Positions 22,016 to 33,852 of a stretch of 64,000 nucleotides of DNA are shown piece by piece; the first letter of the stretch is position 1, and each line of letters begins with the position of its first letter. Source of the stretch: Massariosphaeria phaeospora. Its lineage: Eukaryota > Ascomycota > Dothideomycetes > Pleosporales. Below the pieces are notes generated by a model. That model was given only the letters and a program-made list of their open reading frames with translations. It did no database searches and was not told the DNA's origin. Where the stretch lies: assembly GCA_011032825.1 (NCBI GenBank), contig JAADJZ010000013.1, positions 620,001 through 684,000 of the forward strand, in the 5' to 3' direction. The translations under genes and the position numbers were made by a program.

Positions 22016-25000
22016 TCACTTCCTCTTCTTCCCCCTGCCGGCTCCCCCCCTGCCGGCTGCCCCCCCACCACGACCACCACCCCCGCCCCCATCCTCCCCC
22101 TGATACTTCCTCTTCTTGCCCTCGCCCCTCCAAAACTCCTGCTTCTCCCTCTTCTCGCGCTCAGCCTTCTTCTCCGCACCAACCGCGACCTTCTTCTTAT
22201 ACCCCTCACGCCGCTCCTCCTGCTTCTTACGCCTTTTCTCGACCTTCTCGTTCCGGATGGTCATGACCTGGTCGAGTAGGCGCCGGGCCTTTTTCTCGTC
22301 GCCGCCGAGCACAACGGCGCGCTTCTGCAGGTACGTGGGCGTGCGCTGGGGCCGCATGTGCGCGATCTGGCTGCGGAACGGCAGCTCGGCGGCGAGCTTG
22401 CGCGGCACGCGCAGCGGGTTGAAGTGCCGCGTTTCGCGCGTGATGGGACGGTAGGCCGAGTTCTTGTCGCTGGGCGTGGCGAGGTTTTGCTCGTGCCGGA
22501 CTTGGCCGGTGAGGCGCATGCCTTGCCAGCTGGTGGATTCGCCCGTGGTGGCGGGCACGGGGGCCTCGAGGAGGTTGGTGACGGGGTTGTAGAAGCGGTG
22601 GGGCTTGATGCCGTACCAGGCGCGCAGGAAGACGATGTCCGACATGAGGATCTTGTCTTCGAAGGTGGCGCGGTAGTGGCCTTCGGGTTTGCTTAGGGCG
22701 CGTTTGATTTGGCCGCGGACGCCGGAGACGGTGCGGACGCTGGCGCCTTCGAATTTGGCTACTTCGAGCGCAGTCTGGAACATGTCTTTGATGAAGGCCG
22801 TGTTTTTGAAGATTTTGTAGGGGTGGCCGGTGAGCTTGAGCTTTTTGACGATCTCGGTGGACTCGTCAACGTTCAGCACGCTTCCTGTAGCTGATATCCG
22901 GAAACCAGGTGTTTTGTTGGAAAAAGACTGGATACAGCAGAAGCCAGTGTTTGGTGCAACTAATGGACCATAGAAGGTACCAAAGCAGAACATATGTTCT
23001 GGCGTGTACTTCAACATCCTATTCCGCACACGTGAATCCGAGATACTGTAAATGGGCATAGTTTGGAATCTCCGCCATCCGAGGGAGAAGATCAAAGGAT
23101 CGTTTGTCTTCAGAATCTTCTTGTGCCAGCGATGACGCTTTATCCGTACCTGTACGTATCCGAAACGCTCTTCGGTGGCTGTGAGACCTCCGATAATCAG
23201 GGGAAATCGTGAATTGAAGTTTGCAGAGAACTCATAAGGTACTTGTTCAAGGACGATACGAGCATACGTCCCTGCTTTGTGTCCTTCGACTCGAGCACGG
23301 GAGGCCTCGTCGAGCTGATCAAATTCGGCGCGGTTGATATCGAGCTGCTTCTTGAGCATAGCTTTCTGAGCATCATACCAATCATCCTCACCGAACTCTT
23401 CTTCTTCCCCAGCTTCTTTCCGAGCATTGGCTCTGTCGTTCATAAAGCCTTCTCTATCTTCCTCTTCGAAGCGGAGTTTCAACTCTTCTTTCTTCCGGGC
23501 ATTTTTCTCTCGCTCTTCTTCAATACTTTTGCCCGCATTATCGGGTTCAGCATCGGGTTGTTCTCCGCCAAATTTCTCCCCAGTCTCCAGATCTTCGTAC
23601 TCGCCGTCGCCCTCATCATCCTCGTCGAATCCACCGAACTCGTCATCGCCCTCGCCCTCGCCCTCGCTATCGCCCTCGCCCGCATTGCCAGTGAATGCGA
23701 ACCGACCCTTGAGCATTTCAATGTTGTCCTCATCCTCCCATTTTTCCTCTAGAGCGGCATAATCGAACATGGGTATATATCGGTCTTCGTAGTTCGCCGT
23801 ATCCTCCGCTTTCGACTTCTTAAAGAAATCATCTTCTCCGTCATTTTCCTCGTCTAGCTCTTCTTCCACATCCCCTCGCCACTTTTTAATGACTTCAGTC
23901 GGCGAAAGGTCTAGATTGTACATCAGCCGCGAGAGATCGCCTACACGATATGGGAGCTTTCGTCCATCCATCGCTTTCGCCTTTTCCCGGAGATTTGCTT
24001 TCCAGTTCAATGCACGCTCGTCATCATCATCGTAATCATCCTCATCCTCCTCCTCCTCCTCCCCTTCGAGATCCGAGTCTTCTAAATCTTCCAAGTTGCG
24101 TCCTTCTCCAGATGATAGCGAACCTAAGTCAGAGTCACTGTCTGCGAAGGCGACATCTTCTGCTACTGTATCCTTGCTACTCGATTCTTTGCGACGCCCA
24201 AACGCTGGCTTGCCGTTCGGTGTTCCGTTCGTTTCCAGGTACCCGTCGTCGTTCTCGTCATCGCTCTGGTCGGAAGCCTCTTCCTGCAGTTCGTCGATAT
24301 CACTACCGACATCCTCGAGATCTGCTTCATCGATTTCATCTTCGCCATCCGCCATTCTCGCCTGACGCCGTGATCTCCGCCCGGAGTTCTCAGCCTCATC
24401 CTCGTCAGCAAAGTTCTCATCCACAACCTCGCCACCGCTGAAAAGCCGCATTCCCGCATCATCTTCGCCCAACAATCTTCTTCCGCCTTGCAGGTTGACC
24501 ATCATTTGTTCGCCAAGCCCTCGGTCTAGGTGCATTTCGTTATCCGGATTGTAAGTGGCGGTCTTGACATCAATATACACAGCATCCTTGTCGACCAAAA
24601 CACCCCCGACATCCGACATGGGCGCGAAAAGAATCTTTTGCTTGTCGCCTAACCGCGTACGTCTCGTTTTGCCAGTAGCTGTCAGCTTTGCTTTCTCTGC
24701 AAACGGTGTCGGACACGGGTCTGGTAGAGCTTCTGTCGAGGATACAGTGAGATCGCCCACGCCGGGAATGTGCACTCGAGATCCCTGAGCTGGGAAGTTC
24801 GTGCCCCGTAAATACCCGTACAACGCAACCGTCCGGTCAGTCTTGGCATTTTCCTCGATGTCTGTGGGAGGGGTGATATCCAGAAAGCGATCCACCAAAC
24901 AGTACGGATGTGAATTTCTCCATACGAGCGGCCGCGGGTTTTTCATAACGCTCAGGAATCTGCTTAGATTCATCACCTCTCGGTCCGGGTATCGTCCGTT

Positions 25001-25673
25001 CATGACACCGCTCAGGTAGAACAGCTTCGCGCCCTGGAATAGTTCGCTCCAAAACCGATGCTTCAGCCGCTTCTTCTGCATCTTGAGCTGGTCCTGCTTC
25101 TTGAACAAATCCAGATGTGTCAGGATGCCGAAAACATTCCCCGGCATACCGGTCGCAGAGAGCACGTTCAAGAACTCCATGGTCTCCATCTCGAAGCCGT
25201 AATTCCCGTCTATCAAGAGCAGTACTATATCCACCACCTTCGCGATATCGATCATGCTGGCGAGCGAGTCCGAGGGACATTCCATGAAGGTGAGACGCCG
25301 TCGTTTCGAAGTGACGACTGTGAGGGGCCCGGTCGGCGTCGATAGCGTTTGCTTGGTGTACCGCCGGATCAAGGACTTGATCAGGGTGGTCTTGCCTACA
25401 CCGGGTGGCCCGACGACGGCTACGATAATCGGAGGCGCTTCTTCGGGCAATCGATCGACGAGCGGGACGTGGAGGCGCTTTTCTTTGACCTAGGCCTGTC
25501 AGCAAAATTCGCGTTTATATGGGACAGAAGTGCATTCGTACATCCTGCGACCTCGCTCCGTCCCTCTGTGCCCTCCCCGGCGCCGCATATGCAAAAGCCT
25601 TCGGATTGCGGTCGCCCGTGTGGGGCTTCTTCTCCTTCTTCGTGCGATGAGGTCGGTTCGCCTGGTCCTCCAT
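22016..25673 (-). CDS. BMS1: ribosome biogenesis GTPase Bms1
   Basis: Exon 1 (25673-25542) and exon 2 (25489-22016) give 1201 residues. Exon 1 encodes the conserved start [10 protein letters not shown] followed by [18 protein letters not shown]. The splice to [17 protein letters not shown] is phase 0. The GTPase P-loop [10 protein letters not shown] is near residue 71, followed by the AARP2CN-type domain, a very acidic low-complexity middle, and the C-terminal half typical of Bms1/Tsr1 ([60 protein letters not shown]). The tail is Lys/Arg-rich, then Gly/Arg-rich. Bms1 acts in the nucleolar small-subunit processome, recruiting Rcl1 to pre-rRNA. Length agrees with the yeast protein (about 1180). 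Confidence 0.97.
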
Positions 25674-26113
25674 TCTGACAAGCACTCAGGCAGTGTTGAA
25701 GTTCTGTCGCTGTTCGCGTGCGCTGAAGACTGGAATTCGCGAAATGCGGTCGAGTTTCCAAAATTTCTACACTAGCGTCTGCGCCAAGAGTTTGTGACAG
25801 GGATGTGTTATCGATAAGGGGCGGCGTGTGGGATGGTGGGATGGTGGGATGAATGGTGGGCTGCAAAAGGAGGGACCCAACGCACGTCATCGTCATATGC
25901 ATCACGCGTGCCCGACTGGCCTCGACGCTTCCAAGGCCGTAACTGTATCTAGATAGTGAGGTATAGTGTCTGCACGCGGGTATATAATCGCCCTCTCACC
26001 CTACTCTGACTCGCAGCACATCCACCTACAATCTAAACCGCAACTACCACTCCCATACTCTACTCCTCCACATCAGCAAGCAACCTCTCCCAACTTCTAA
26101 ACCAACCCTCAAG
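25674..26113 (+). promoter_or_regulatory. divergent promoter BMS1 / I9 inhibitor, with TATA box
   Basis: This 440-bp region separates outward-facing start codons. A good TATA box, TATATAAT at 25981-25988, lies 126 bp before the ATG of the plus-strand gene. It is followed by a CT-rich stretch and short leader, as expected for a strongly expressed fungal gene. A short imperfect tandem repeat of GGGATGGT type is at 25826-25861. No TATA box is evident for BMS1. Confidence 0.6.
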
Positions 26114-26441
26114 ATGCCTGCCGTCAACGTACGTTTCCACTCTTCTGAAGCCCCCTGCGACCACCCGCTTACCTTCTCCTCCCTCTCCAGGTAACCCTCA
26201 AGTCCGGCGTCTCGGCCAGCGAACTCGACAACGCAAAGAAGCAAGTCACCGACCAAGGCGGCAAGATCACCAACGAGTTCACTCTGATCAAGGGCTTCAC
26301 GTACGTTCCCCCCACCCAGTCTATGCATCTCGGAGCTGACACTCCGTCTGTAGTGCCGAGTTCCCCGAAGACAAGGTGCACAGCCTCGCGACCAACGACC
26401 ACATCACCGTTGAGGCCGACTCGGAGGTCAAGACGCAGTAG
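26114..26441 (+). CDS. I9-type proteinase inhibitor (Pbi2-like)
   Basis: Three exons: 26114-26128 (only 15 nt), 26191-26300 and 26354-26441, encoding 70 residues. All borders are GT..AG and the phases agree. The protein begins MPAVNVTLKSGVSASELDNA and ends FPEDKVHSLATNDHITVEAD plus six residues. This is the whole inhibitor-I9 fold (subtilisin propeptide-like), as in yeast Pbi2 (the vacuolar proteinase B inhibitor LMA1 subunit) and Pleurotus POIA1. There is no signal peptide, so it probably acts in the cytosol on vacuolar or other subtilases. The free C-terminal tail residues usually contact the protease. The TATA box and compact leader suggest high expression. Being under 75 codons in three exons, it is easy to miss. 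Confidence 0.88.
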
Positions 26442-26730
26442 GAGTGCACTACACGCATAAACGCAGCCGGCTCGAGATGGATACTTGCGCAGGGCTGCAC
26501 GGCATGGGAGGAATATATCGGGCATACTGGTCGTCTTCTTTGTAGATGCTATCTAACGATCATAATCTGATTTTCTACGCATCCCGCGATGTATAAATCG
26601 TGTTATCATACCCTTCGCCAAATATTCTTTTAGGGCCCAGATCTATCATCACACCCTGTTGGCAACTGCCAACGCCTTATCGAAACCGTCATATAATCAT
26701 GATCGCGAATAGCCTCCCGTAGTGCACCCT

Positions 26731-28224
26731 TTACTCTTCCACCCTACCCACGCCCCTCAAACTCAGATAAACGTCCGTCCCCCATCCCCACATACTCTGG
26801 ACAGCAATGCCTCCACCGAAGTACTCAGCGTACGCTCTTCCCAACGGCAACCCGTATCCTAGTCCCGCCAGGCTATGTCCTCCATCCCCTCCCGGCCCCG
26901 AAATCGCGTTTAGAGCATCCATAGAAGAACCACCCGGGAAGTGACCAGAAAGCGTCGAAGAAGCCTGGTCATCGTTAAACGTAGTAAAACTGTACTCCCA
27001 AATATGCGGCAGGTTTTCCGGGGAGATACCACCGCCACGATCGCGGATACGGATGGTGACGCCCGGAGTAGATTGTGCAAGCGGGAGGATCTGGGCGTCT
27101 GAGGATGGCGACGAAGAACCGCTCTTGCCCGCAAACTTCCGCGACGCGATGTCAATGTTGCCTTGAGCTGAATTCTTTACAGCTGGTCTTGCGCTATTGT
27201 CTTCTCCGTTCGTCTCGGGCAAGACTTCGGGGAGCGGAGCGATGGTAATTTCGATAGGTTCGCGCTCCATGCGGCTCTCCACGGTCGCGCGGAATGCGTT
27301 CTTGAGCAGCTCAGTAATGATGTATTCGAGATGCATCGGGACGTGCGCGAAGGCGTATTCCGGTTCTCCGTTGATCACGACGTGTGGCCGTACGCCGTAT
27401 TTGAGCTCGCAGATCTCCCCGACCACGTCCTCGCAGTGCTGGACGATCTTTGCAGGCCGTAGCCGCGTGTCAATAACCCCTATGAATCCTGGGTTCTCTT
27501 CTACGTCCTCGGGCATGACCTCGCTGTGCGGCTGGCTGGAGAAATGCAATGCAAGGTGTTGCTCTGCAATTAGACGCGTCCCAATCCTAGCCCGCAGGTG
27601 CTCGTCCAGGAACCGCGTCACGTCCTTGGGGCTTATGTATTTCCTCGCTTCCAAGAAGCCTCTTGCCAGTATGCTTATCGTGTTCGCGTGTGTTTGCACC
27701 AGGTCAGCCATGACTTCGGTGAACTTGATTTCGTCCTCGAGCGTTGTGATCTCGCGTTCTGCCCATGGTAGTAGCGTGGAGAGACTGTGGATGTAGTTCG
27801 AGTGGATGTTGGATATGTGTGGGTTCGATACGACGATGAACGGTAGGTTTTGGAGGGACTGTATGCGGTGGGCGAGGCGCGCAGGGAGAATTGAGAGCGT
27901 GAAGTTGGCCGAGGTGAGAAGTTGTGAGGTTGTGAGTGGAGGGCGTCCGTGTCTGTGGCGCGAGGTGCATGTTAGCGATCTTCAGAGGGACGGGCAAGAG
28001 TTTGAGCGGGTTCATACATACTTGACCAGATCAGCCAGTGTAAGAGGATGCAAGGGTAAGCTTGCCAGCCGCGCTATGTCGTTGTCCGTAACTGTGGCCG
28101 TGTGTAGCCGTCTCTGAAGTCTCCCTCTAGCAAACAACGGGCTACATGTTCTGCGCGCATTGCGGGGACAGCAGAGGCGGATGAATTGCGATTGAATAGC
28201 CAGAGGTCGCTGCACTTGAGCCAT
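26731..28224 (-). CDS. mitochondrial pyruvate dehydrogenase kinase family protein
   Basis: Exon 1 (28224-28022) and exon 2 (27952-26731) give 474 residues. The N-terminus is Arg-rich without acids for about 40 residues and has RRLHTATV, a likely mitochondrial presequence and cleavage area. The PDK/BCKDK N-terminal helical domain follows (FTLSILPARLAHRIQSLQNL, ISPKDVTRFLDEHL, RIGTRLIAEQHLAL). The GHKL ATPase domain shows the N-box ELLKNAFRATVE, the G1 box RDRGGGISPENL and the G2 box GLGYGLPLGRAYAEYFGG. The enzyme phosphorylates the E1-alpha of pyruvate (or branched-chain keto acid) dehydrogenase in the matrix. I cannot tell which substrate applies. A Ser-rich insert of about 40 residues separates the two halves of the ATPase domain. 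Confidence 0.92.
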
Positions 28225-29006
28225 CGTGTGCTACGTTTTTAGGACCCCCAGCCCTCGGATTCGGCCGCGGCTTGCTGTCTGTTTAAAAAGCGGGAGGAGA
28301 TCGACTGGAGATTTGAACACACTGGTCCAGGCGGGATGAGAAATTTTGACAACAAGGCAGAAGGGACGAACAATCGCGGCGAGCTCAAAGACACGGACGC
28401 AAAATCGAACGGTATCTTATCGCATTTTGCACTTGTCGCAGGAGATTCGAGTGGTTGACAAACTGTACCTAGGTAGGCGGTGAAAGTGGTCACATGGACG
28501 TAAATTATGCCCGAGTTATGCAGGAGGATTAACCTGCACATGCACCTCACCAGAGCTAACGCTACAAGCATTGCGCTCTACCAGCAACAGCGTACCTATT
28601 AAATATAGCGGGGTCCTATACTCCGTAGTTAGATGTTATAAAGTTAGTTCTTGTAAATGGACATTGATCGAGGGCATCTAACGCGACATTACCCCGCGTT
28701 CCAGTAACAAGACAACGTCGTAATGTCCACGGGTAGCATGAAGTATCACCGAGCTCTATTTCTATCATCTAGGAAAAGCGATCTGGCGCGCTCCTACGAA
28801 GGGCAGCCTCGCTGACCTAAGCAAGGAGTCATGAAACTAAACTACCCTCACAATGAAAGTTTTGGTACCCAGACGCCAGCCATGACCTCCTACCCGCATT
28901 ACTGTCGTAGACATGCGTCCGACTATCGTTCGACAGCCTTTCCATGTTATCATATCGTGCACATTAGACAAAACGGACTTTTTCACCCAAGGAGTCTCCC
29001 AGACGC
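28225..29006. other. intergenic, no gene seen
   Basis: Spacer between the PDK-family promoter and the 3' end of the EF-3 gene. The word TACTCCGTA occurs at 28619-28627 in an AT-rich patch. A 110-codon open frame at 28239-28571 has no recognisable domain. Confidence 0.5.
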
Positions 29007-32000
29007 TCAATCTTCCTCATCTGTGAACACCTCCTCACCCCGCTTTCTCCTAGCCATGCGGTCCTTCTTCTTCTTACGAGCTTCCGATGCACTGAGCTTC
29101 TTCTTCTTAGTAGCACCTGCAATCTTGTTGCCCATAGCATCGAACTTCTCCTCTTCGTCATCACCCTTGTCCGTCAACCGGGCCCCGGAACCTTGACCCT
29201 GCACCCAATTGTGACCGGAAGGTGTCATCTTACCGTCAACAACAGCCCAGACTTCTTCAGTAATATGCTTGGTGAACTCAACGGAGTGAGTGATGATGAT
29301 GACACCACCCTCGAACGCCTTCAGAGCCTTAGACAAGGCACCGAGAGAGTCACGGTCGAGGTAGTTGGTAGGCTCGTCCAGGACAATCAGATGTGGGCGC
29401 TGCCATGAGCATGCGGCCAGAACAACCTTGACACGCTGGCCACCGGAGAGACCACGCATGCGGGAGTGAGAAACCAACTCAGCATCAAGACCAAAGTTGG
29501 CGCAGTGAGCCTCGATCTCCTTACGCACCAACGGACGGAACTGACCGCTAGCAAGAGCTTCCTTCTGGTCGACGTCGGCGACCATCTTGGAGTGAGTGAC
29601 GATGATCTCGCCACGGGGAATCCATGCATTGTCGGCAGTCATCATAGGCGTCCACTTTTCGTTCTTCAAGCCAACGTTCTCACCCAATGCGAACGAACAC
29701 TCATACTCATAAGAGTTCTTGAACTTCCTACGGGAGTTGATGCCAATGACACGACGCTGCGTACCCTCGATCTTGTAGATTTTGTCCATAGCTTTCTCGT
29801 CTTCTTCAGTGACGATCTTGTTGGCCCGATCCATGGTCTCGCGGTCCTCACCAGTCTGGAAACGCCACTGGATGTATTCGGATGGAGTGCTGTCCAAGTG
29901 GTGGTCAATATGAGCGAAAGCGTGCTGCTTGATGTAGGCGATACGGATGTTCTCGTGCTGGTAGACGTCACCGGAGGTTGGGATGAGTTCACCAGTCAGG
30001 ACATTGACAAGAGTAGATTTTCCAGCGCCGTTTGGACCGATGACAGCGATACGGGAACCAAGAGAGCACTGGAAAGTGATGTCTTGGATCTGGGGCCTCG
30101 AGGTACCAGGATATTGGAAGGTCATGTTGGTGACACGTACAATAGCCTTGGCCTTGGTCTTGACACCCTCGAGGAAACCAGGCTCGGGGAACCTGAACTC
30201 CATGTCTGAGGCGCTCAACTCGTGGTACGAGCGGGCAGATGGAACACGCTTCACAAAATTGCTCAAGTTACCCCTGTAACGCTTAAGCTTGTAGCGCTCA
30301 TAGTGGATGACGTGTTGGATAACGTTATCCAAGAACTTGCTATCGTGAGAGATGACGATAGATGTGCAAGGGGAGGTAGTGAGGTAGTCCTCCAGCCACT
30401 TCACGTTCTTGACGTCCATGTGGTTCGTTGGCTCATCGAGAAGAAGGATATCGGGCTCTTCGAACACGGCACGGGCAAGGGCGAGCTTCATCTTCCAGCC
30501 ACCCGAGAGCGAAGTAATGGGGTTAGCAAGTTGCTCGTCGTTGAAGCCGAATTCGTTGAGCGTCGCCTCGACCTCCGACTGGGGCTTCTCAATGCCGACA
30601 GAGTTGAGCTTCTTCAGGGTCCAGTCGATAACAGTCTGCTCAGTGTCGGCAGAGTCAAGGTCGTGCTCGACGTAGACGGTCTTGACCTCATTCTGCTTGG
30701 GGAAACCCTCAACCTGCTCGTTGTTGATAGCGCGCATGAGAGTGGTCTTGCCGGAACCATTGGGGCCAAGCAGACCGTAACGCTGACCACGCTTCAAGCG
30801 GAGGTGAGTCTGGTTGAGCAGGATTTTAGCACCGTAAGCCAAGTTGAAGGTGCAGTTGCAGAGGTCCTCGCCCTCCTCTTCATCCGCTTCCGCTTCGCCT
30901 TCCGCAACGGCACCAGGGATAGATTTCATCCGGAGGGCCTCGGCGATACCCTTAGACTCATGGTCGCCAGCGAGGACGGCAATGAAGGGGCCAGTGTTGT
31001 GCTGCCAACTCAGCGGCTCGTGGTCTTTCTCGTCAACGAGCTGTCCACCGATAGCACCGATATAATTCACGATGGGCTCGAATCTCTCGTCAACCTTGAC
31101 CTTCGACGGGAGGACCGCCTTCAGATTGGCAGCCACGGTGGCAACATCACTTATCTTGGAGATCTCGGGAATCTTGCCGTCCTTGACAGCACCGACGCGA
31201 GTGAGGGTGTCGAGACCCTGGCGGGTCTTTTCACGAGCCTCAGGATCGGCGAGAGTGTCGTGGTTCTTCTCAAGAGCCGGCATCAGCTTTGGCAGGAAGG
31301 ATGCGACGATCTGAGGGTCCTCGACGAGCTTGCACATGTTGTCGACAATGACAGCGGCCTTTCGCTTGATGGCAGTCTCACGTTCAACGAGACCACGCTC
31401 GAGGAGGGGCACCATGATGGCAAGTGTTGGCTCATGGACATCGGTAACGAAGGTGGTGGCGCCGAGAAGATGGACAGTCTCGGGAACGTTTTCGGGCTTT
31501 GCGATACACTTGATAAGCTCAGGAATGAATCGCTCGATGTCCTTGTTGGAGATGAGGCTGCAAATCTTCTCCATGGTGGCGTAAGCGGTCTTCTTGACCT
31601 CAGGCTTGGTGTCCCACATGGCTCCAGAAATGACGGGAATCAAATCAGGCACACGGAAAGCGAGTTGGGCCGGGGCGCTCTTGCAGAGAAGCTCGATGCA
31701 CTTCAAGTCGGCCATCTTTTCTGGCCATTTCTGGGCGGACTCGAGCGAGTGGATGATGTGGGGGATGATGGCTTTGACGGCGTTGGGGTTCGCAGACTCG
31801 ACGATGGCCTCCGAGGCTGTCTGTGCGGCGACCTTGACGCCGCTCATCTTGTCACCGACGGCGGCCAGCGTGTTCGGGAGGAGGGACACCAGGTAGGGCT
31901 CGACAGAGGGCGAGACGGTCGAGTGCTGGGCGATGGCGCGGATGGCGTCCAGCGCACGCTCACGAGCGACGGCATCCTTCTTGTTGCCGAGTTGCTTCTT

Positions 32001-32278
32001 CAGCAGCTCCACAGCCCTGGAAAGGCGTCAGCAGCCGGACTCGCGAGTATTCGAGGCTAGGCTGGAAAAAACGGAACTTACTTGGTGGGCGCATCGCCCT
32101 CCTCGATGTCACCGTTGATGAAGGTGGCGAGGTCAAGTGCGGCGGCTTGGATCTCGTCCTGGGCCTTGGAGATGGTCAACTTGCCGAGGAGCTCCTCGAG
32201 CACCTTGAGAGATTTCGAGTTCTCGGACTTGACAGTCTTCGCGTTGTGGGGCGCGGCGTCAGTCGCAGCGGGAGCCAT
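29007..32278 (-). CDS. TEF3: translation elongation factor 3 (EF-3)
   Basis: Exon 1 (32278-32082) and exon 2 (32016-29007) give 1068 residues; the start ATG has A at -3. Order of parts: about 320 residues of HEAT repeats, a four-helix region, the first ABC domain ([14 protein letters not shown] near residue 480, [27 protein letters not shown]), and the second ABC domain ([43 protein letters not shown]) carrying the chromodomain-like insertion. A Lys-rich tail ends in [11 protein letters not shown]-3 is the fungal ribosome ATPase that helps release E-site tRNA during elongation. Length is slightly above yeast Yef3 (1044). Codon use is strongly biased (third-position C/G), as for a highly expressed gene, and this produces long antisense open frames that I do not count. 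Confidence 0.98.
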
Positions 32279-33546
32279 TTTTGGAGTCGTGGTCGAGTGT
32301 GGCACTCGTCGTCTTTCTGAGGTGGGGGATAAAGCGGCCCTTGAAAAAGGCGGTCAGGAGCAACGTCGGCGCTCGCAGATGGAGAAATCCACGGGGGTAT
32401 CAGGGCGCGCTGCCACGGAAAGAGCACGTTGACCTCGACGCAGAGAGGGCACAGAAAGAGAGGTTCCCGGTGTGGGAGAGGAAAGGCGAGAGAGTCGGGG
32501 GCGGCGGGAATGGAGGGGCGGCGGGTTTTTAAGGGCCGGCTTGGGGTGCAAAAAAAATCTTTGGTGGAGCGCAGTGCGAGTAAGCCGCTAAGATAGCACG
32601 GACCCCCCGGTAGCCGAGCTTGCCACTGCTGGTGGGCCCGCTGCCTGCCCACCTGCAACACCGACTCCCCTCCCGTCTACCCCGACGCCTATGGACCGAC
32701 GGCCTGCGACTTTACTGGATAATCGCATCTGCCCGAGGCTCTTCTGTGGCAACCTCTCCTCCAGTCAATTGTCCTGTCAATTCTTCGCCCACCCCGGCCG
32801 AACTGAAGCTCTCTCACCGTCCGGCGTTTGGCGAAACAAACGGCCACGTTCCGAAACTCGAATCCATTTGTGGCAACTCGATATGACCGCCTTCGCACGA
32901 CACCAACCCCGGATTTTGGTTATTCGGATGGGGACTCATGAACCGCAGCCACTCTCTCCGGTAGTGCCACGGCTGTTCTGTCACCTATCGAACGCCAGGG
33001 GCTAGCCTCGCCATGTTATACTAAACACCCGTGGACAGAGAGAAGGGTCTAGTTATAACGGAATCAGTCAACCAGTAGAACTGACACGCCAACGACTGAC
33101 AGGGCAGTTGATCCGCGGGTTTTCAATGTATACAGAGGTGTTGACAGGCTAGCATGACGATCTGCGCTTCTACCACGAGCTGAGGCGTCTAGACCTCGTT
33201 CCAAAGTACTTTGTCCTGCAGCTGTAGGCTCCGGGCATAGATTGTTGTACGGATACTTTCGTCACTTCCGGCCACCTCCTTATCGACATGTGTCCAGCGC
33301 CAAGCGGAGTCAAGTCCCAAGTGCCTTACTGATCACCAATGCAGCTGAACAGTCGACGGTATTCTCGTCATTCATTCCGACATCTGCGCTCAGCTGTTAG
33401 TCTCCAACACGAAGCGACGGTGAGGCAGCAGAGTCCGTCCAAAGTACTACATCACGCTTGCCTATCGCGGACTAGCGCACATATTCAGGGTATGAATCTA
33501 GCGAGCCATCTCATCTACTATGTAGTAAGATTCTTTTAGCCTACGA
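32279..33546. other. EF-3 promoter and gene-free flank
   Basis: The first 300 bp or so are CT-rich when read toward EF-3, as in promoters of translation genes. Beyond that I see only short domainless open frames and no repeat. The 3' side adjoins the tentative gene at 33547. Confidence 0.5.
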
Positions 33547-33852
33547 CTACTCGTTGGTCCGTTCTGAGCTGGCAGAAAAATCTTTCGTCTTCGTGCTTCC
33601 GTTTCCAAGGCTGAATCCACGGCCCTTCTCAACCTTCCATGCCCGGATCTTTGTGGCTTTTCGCTTACGAGGCTTGCTCAACGGCCCGCTCTTCCTCTTG
33701 GGGCACAGGGCGCTGAGCAGCCTGTAGTTAATCCAGCCATGCGCTCAGAACGGTCTCCACTACTTATCGATCTTCCCCAGATCTCTCCGTGCTCCAGGCT
33801 TCTCCACACTACGCTTGTACAGATCCGGCCGTGTCAGCGGTGTGACGTGCAT
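33547..33852 (-). CDS. tentative small two-exon gene or gene relic
   Basis: On the minus strand, ATG at 33852 opens MHVTPLTRPDLYKRSVEKPG, continuing to DLGKID. A 42-nt intron (33763-33722, GTAGTG donor, TTAAC branch site, CTACAG acceptor) removes an in-frame TAG and joins KLLSALCPKRKSGPLSKPRK in phase, ending at TAG 33547-33549. This gives 87 residues with a very basic C-terminal half. Codon choice (AAG, CTG, GCC, CGG) looks coding, unlike the flanking DNA. I recognise no family. The frame is also open for about 16 codons upstream of the ATG, so this may be the 3' end of a gene whose 5' part has been lost. Confidence 0.4.

Noticed and set aside
30222..32060. 612-codon plus-strand open frame opposite the EF-3 gene
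   Set aside because: It is the antisense shadow of a codon-biased gene. Its translation is a low-complexity Leu/Val/Asp/Gly mix without a domain, and EF-3 on the other strand is certain.
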